Position numbers and translations under genes: made by a program. From Bacteroidaceae bacterium (GTDB lineage: Bacteria > Bacteroidota > Bacteroidia > Bacteroidales > CHK158-818), in contig JAFUKV010000217.1 of assembly GCA_017467745.1 (NCBI GenBank), positions 1 to 15,650 of the forward strand: 15,650 bases of DNA. The letters are read 5' to 3'. Positions 14,038 to 15,650 of the stretch are shown here, piece by piece (position 1 is the first letter of the stretch; every line of letters starts with the position of its first letter). Under the pieces are notes generated by a model that did no database searches, had not been told where the DNA came from, and was given only the letters and a program-made list of their open reading frames with translations.

Positions 14038-15650
14038 TTATTCGGATAAATGTAAATTTTTATATAGTATATTAGCTTTTGATTTACCTATGAGTTCTGC
14101 CAATTCATTTTCGGACGATTCGTTTATTTTTTTTATGCTTTTGTAGTGTGTCAACAATAAGGTTTTAGTTTTCTCCCCTATTCCATTTATAGAATCGAGA
14201 ACAGATGTTATTTGCGATTTGCTCCTTTTTTGGCGATGAAATGTAATACCGAAGCGGTGAGCTTCGTCTCGTAACCGTTGAACAAGTTTCAGACTTTCTG
14301 AATTTTTATCTAAATATAATGGTATAGGATCTTCGGGAAAATATATTTCTTCTAATCGTTTTGCTATACCGGCAATAGCAATTTTGTCTATTAGTCCAAG
14401 TGTTTTTAACGAACTGACAGCTGCGTTTAATTGTCCTTTACCGCCATCGATGATAATAAGCTGAGGTAATTCTCCTTCTTCATCTAAAAGTCTCTTATAT
14501 CGTCTGTAAACGATTTCTTGCATAGATGCGAAGTCGTCAGGTCCTATTACTGTTTTTACGTTGAAATGGCGATAATCTCGCTTAGAAGGTTTAGCATTTT
14601 TGAAAACAACACACGAAGCTACCGGATTTGTTCCTTGTATATTCGAGTTATCGAAACATTCTATATGTACTGGTAGATGTTCTAATCTAAAATCTTGTTT
14701 TAGTCTGTATAAAATACGTTCTCCCTTATTCGGTGTCAATTTTTCCCTTTGTTTTAGGCGGTCGGCTTTATATTGTTTGGCATTTTGTTCTGAAACATCA
14801 AGCAATTTCTTTTTGTCGCCTTTTTGGGGTATGATAAATGTTATATTAGGTAATTCTGTTTCCGGTAAAAAGGGTACGATTATTTCTCTGGAAAGACTTT
14901 TAAATCTTTCTCTAAGTTCTATTATACCTAATGAGAGTAAAGATTCTTTCGCTTCATCCAACCGTTTTTTATATTCGATGGTGTAGCACTGAACAATAGA
15001 TCCGTTGACGATATGGAGGTAATTGATAAAGGCTGATTCCGTATCGTCTATATACGAAAAAACATCTATATTGTGTATAGACATATTTACGATTACAGAT
15101 TTGGCTTTATAATTTTCGAGCAGCAAGTATTTTTCTTTTAATATTTGCGCTTCTTCAAAAAGCAATTCATCGGATAATCGCATCATTTCTGTTTTTAAAT
15201 GATTGCTTAATTCCTGTGTATGGCCACTTAATATTTGCTTTATATGCGAAATATTTTTAAGGTATTTTTCTTCGCTTATAAGTCCTTCACAACATCCGTT
15301 GCAATTTTTTATATGATATTGTAGACAAACGGAAAATTTACCTCTTTTTATGTTTTCGGGCGTAAGCGATAGTTTGCATGTACGTACAGGATATAAAGTC
15401 CTTATTAATTCTAAAACCATTTTGGCTAAATGCACATTGCTGTAAGGACCGTAATATTTACTGCCGTCTCTTATAACGTTGCGAGTAAGAAATACACGGG
15501 GAAAATGTTCGTTTTTTACTACAATCCATGGGTAAGATTTGTCATCTTTTAAAAGCACATTATATCGAGGTTGATACTCTTTTATAAGAGAATTTTCCAA
15601 ATGAAGTGCATCATCTTCATTTTCTACTACTTTACTAAGCATAAGCCAAG
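14038..15650 (-). CDS. uvrC: Excinuclease ABC subunit C, N-terminus outside window
   Basis: UvrC makes both incisions around bulky DNA damage in the UvrABC nucleotide excision repair pathway. About 536 residues are visible; the family is ~600 long, so roughly 65-70 N-terminal residues with the start of the GIY-YIG nuclease lie beyond the edge, and the ATG at 15642 is internal. Counting from that methionine: end of the GIY-YIG domain (DALHLENSLIKEYQPRYNV, 11-29; KDDKSYPW, 32-39); four cysteines C89, C106, C114, C118 matching the reported iron-sulphur site; UVR helices that bind UvrB (about 143-178); the RNase H-like nuclease with D331 (ECFDNS), D399 (IIIDGGKGQLNAA) and H462 (DEAHRFG); and a C-terminal helix-hairpin-helix pair (INGIGEKTKTLLLTHY). 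All catalytic residues look present. It ends 62 bp before the permease gene on the same strand. Confidence 0.96.
   Translation of the reverse strand, partial: WLMLSKVVENEDDALHLENSLIKEYQPRYNVLLKDDKSYPWIVVKNEHFPRVFLTRNVIRDGSKYYGPYSNVHLAKMVLELIRTLYPVRTCKLSLTPENIKRGKFSVCLQYHIKNCNGCCEGLISEEKYLKNISHIKQILSGHTQELSNHLKTEMMRLSDELLFEEAQILKEKYLLLENYKAKSVIVNMSIHNIDVFSYIDDTESAFINYLHIVNGSIVQCYTIEYKKRLDEAKESLLSLGIIELRERFKSLSREIIVPFLPETELPNITFIIPQKGDKKKLLDVSEQNAKQYKADRLKQREKLTPNKGERILYRLKQDFRLEHLPVHIECFDNSNIQGTNPVASCVVFKNAKPSKRDYRHFNVKTVIGPDDFASMQEIVYRRYKRLLDEEGELPQLIIIDGGKGQLNAAVSSLKTLGLIDKIAIAGIAKRLEEIYFPEDPIPLYLDKNSESLKLVQRLRDEAHRFGITFHRQKRSKSQITSVLDSINGIGEKTKTLLLTHYKSIKKINESSENELAELIGKSKANILYKNLHLSE

Noticed and set aside
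15640..15642. ATG as the start of uvrC
   Set aside because: The UvrC family has about 65-70 more residues including the GIY-YIG core before this point, and the frame stays open to the window edge.
1..15650. CRISPR arrays, tRNA or rRNA genes
   Set aside because: No regularly spaced repeats and no tRNA- or rRNA-like sequence was found in either strand by inspection.

Overview
The window looks like a Bacteroidales chromosome (phylum Bacteroidetes). The evidence is a HmuSTUV-type gene set, promoters of the TTTG/TAnnTTTG type, almost no Shine-Dalgarno sequences, AT-rich core genes and closest-looking protein families. I cannot name the genus from sequence alone.

Layout, left to right. (1) 1-2470, + strand: the 3' end of a tightly packed operon encoding a CobN/Mg-chelatase-like protein with a C-terminal membrane anchor, a polytopic membrane protein, an ExbB/TolQ-like proton channel subunit and a small DUF2149/ExbD-like protein. 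This matches the hmuS-hmuT-hmuU-hmuV order of the Porphyromonas/Bacteroides haem-uptake operon; hmuY and hmuR would lie upstream, outside the window. (2) 2471-3217: a decayed stretch with an unrecognised coding remnant and a clear pseudogene of an XRE-type HTH regulator (one nonsense codon and two compensating frameshifts). (3) 3218-8624, + strand: a compact defence operon consisting of a PD-(D/E)XK-type nuclease-like protein, a type III DNA methyltransferase (Mod) and a type III restriction helicase-nuclease (Res). Mod has a strikingly AT-rich central target-recognition region between GC-rich ends. (4) 8625-10466: a mostly empty AT-rich spacer, then a promoter, a cobalamin riboswitch and a short MetE/YxjG-like methionine synthase homologue, closed by a strong intrinsic terminator. 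(5) 10634-15650, - strand: a 1113-residue chimeric membrane protein (ABC-2-like permease, M1-peptidase-like region without HExxH, golvesin-like C-terminus), and upstream of it the UvrC excinuclease gene, cut by the window edge.

How the genes fit together. The hmu genes probably form an energised inner-membrane module that receives haem and removes iron under anaerobic conditions. The defence island probably inserted or was exchanged downstream of hmuV; its own HTH regulator is broken, so the three downstream genes may run without their original control. The riboswitch should shut off the MetE-like gene when B12 is plentiful, as expected for a B12-independent route to methionine. However, two of the usual zinc ligands of that family appear replaced here, so its chemistry is uncertain.

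Most worth following up: the extra nuclease gene welded to a type III restriction-modification pair, the mosaic Mod gene, the unusual riboswitch-controlled MetE homologue, and the peptidase-dead chimeric transporter.
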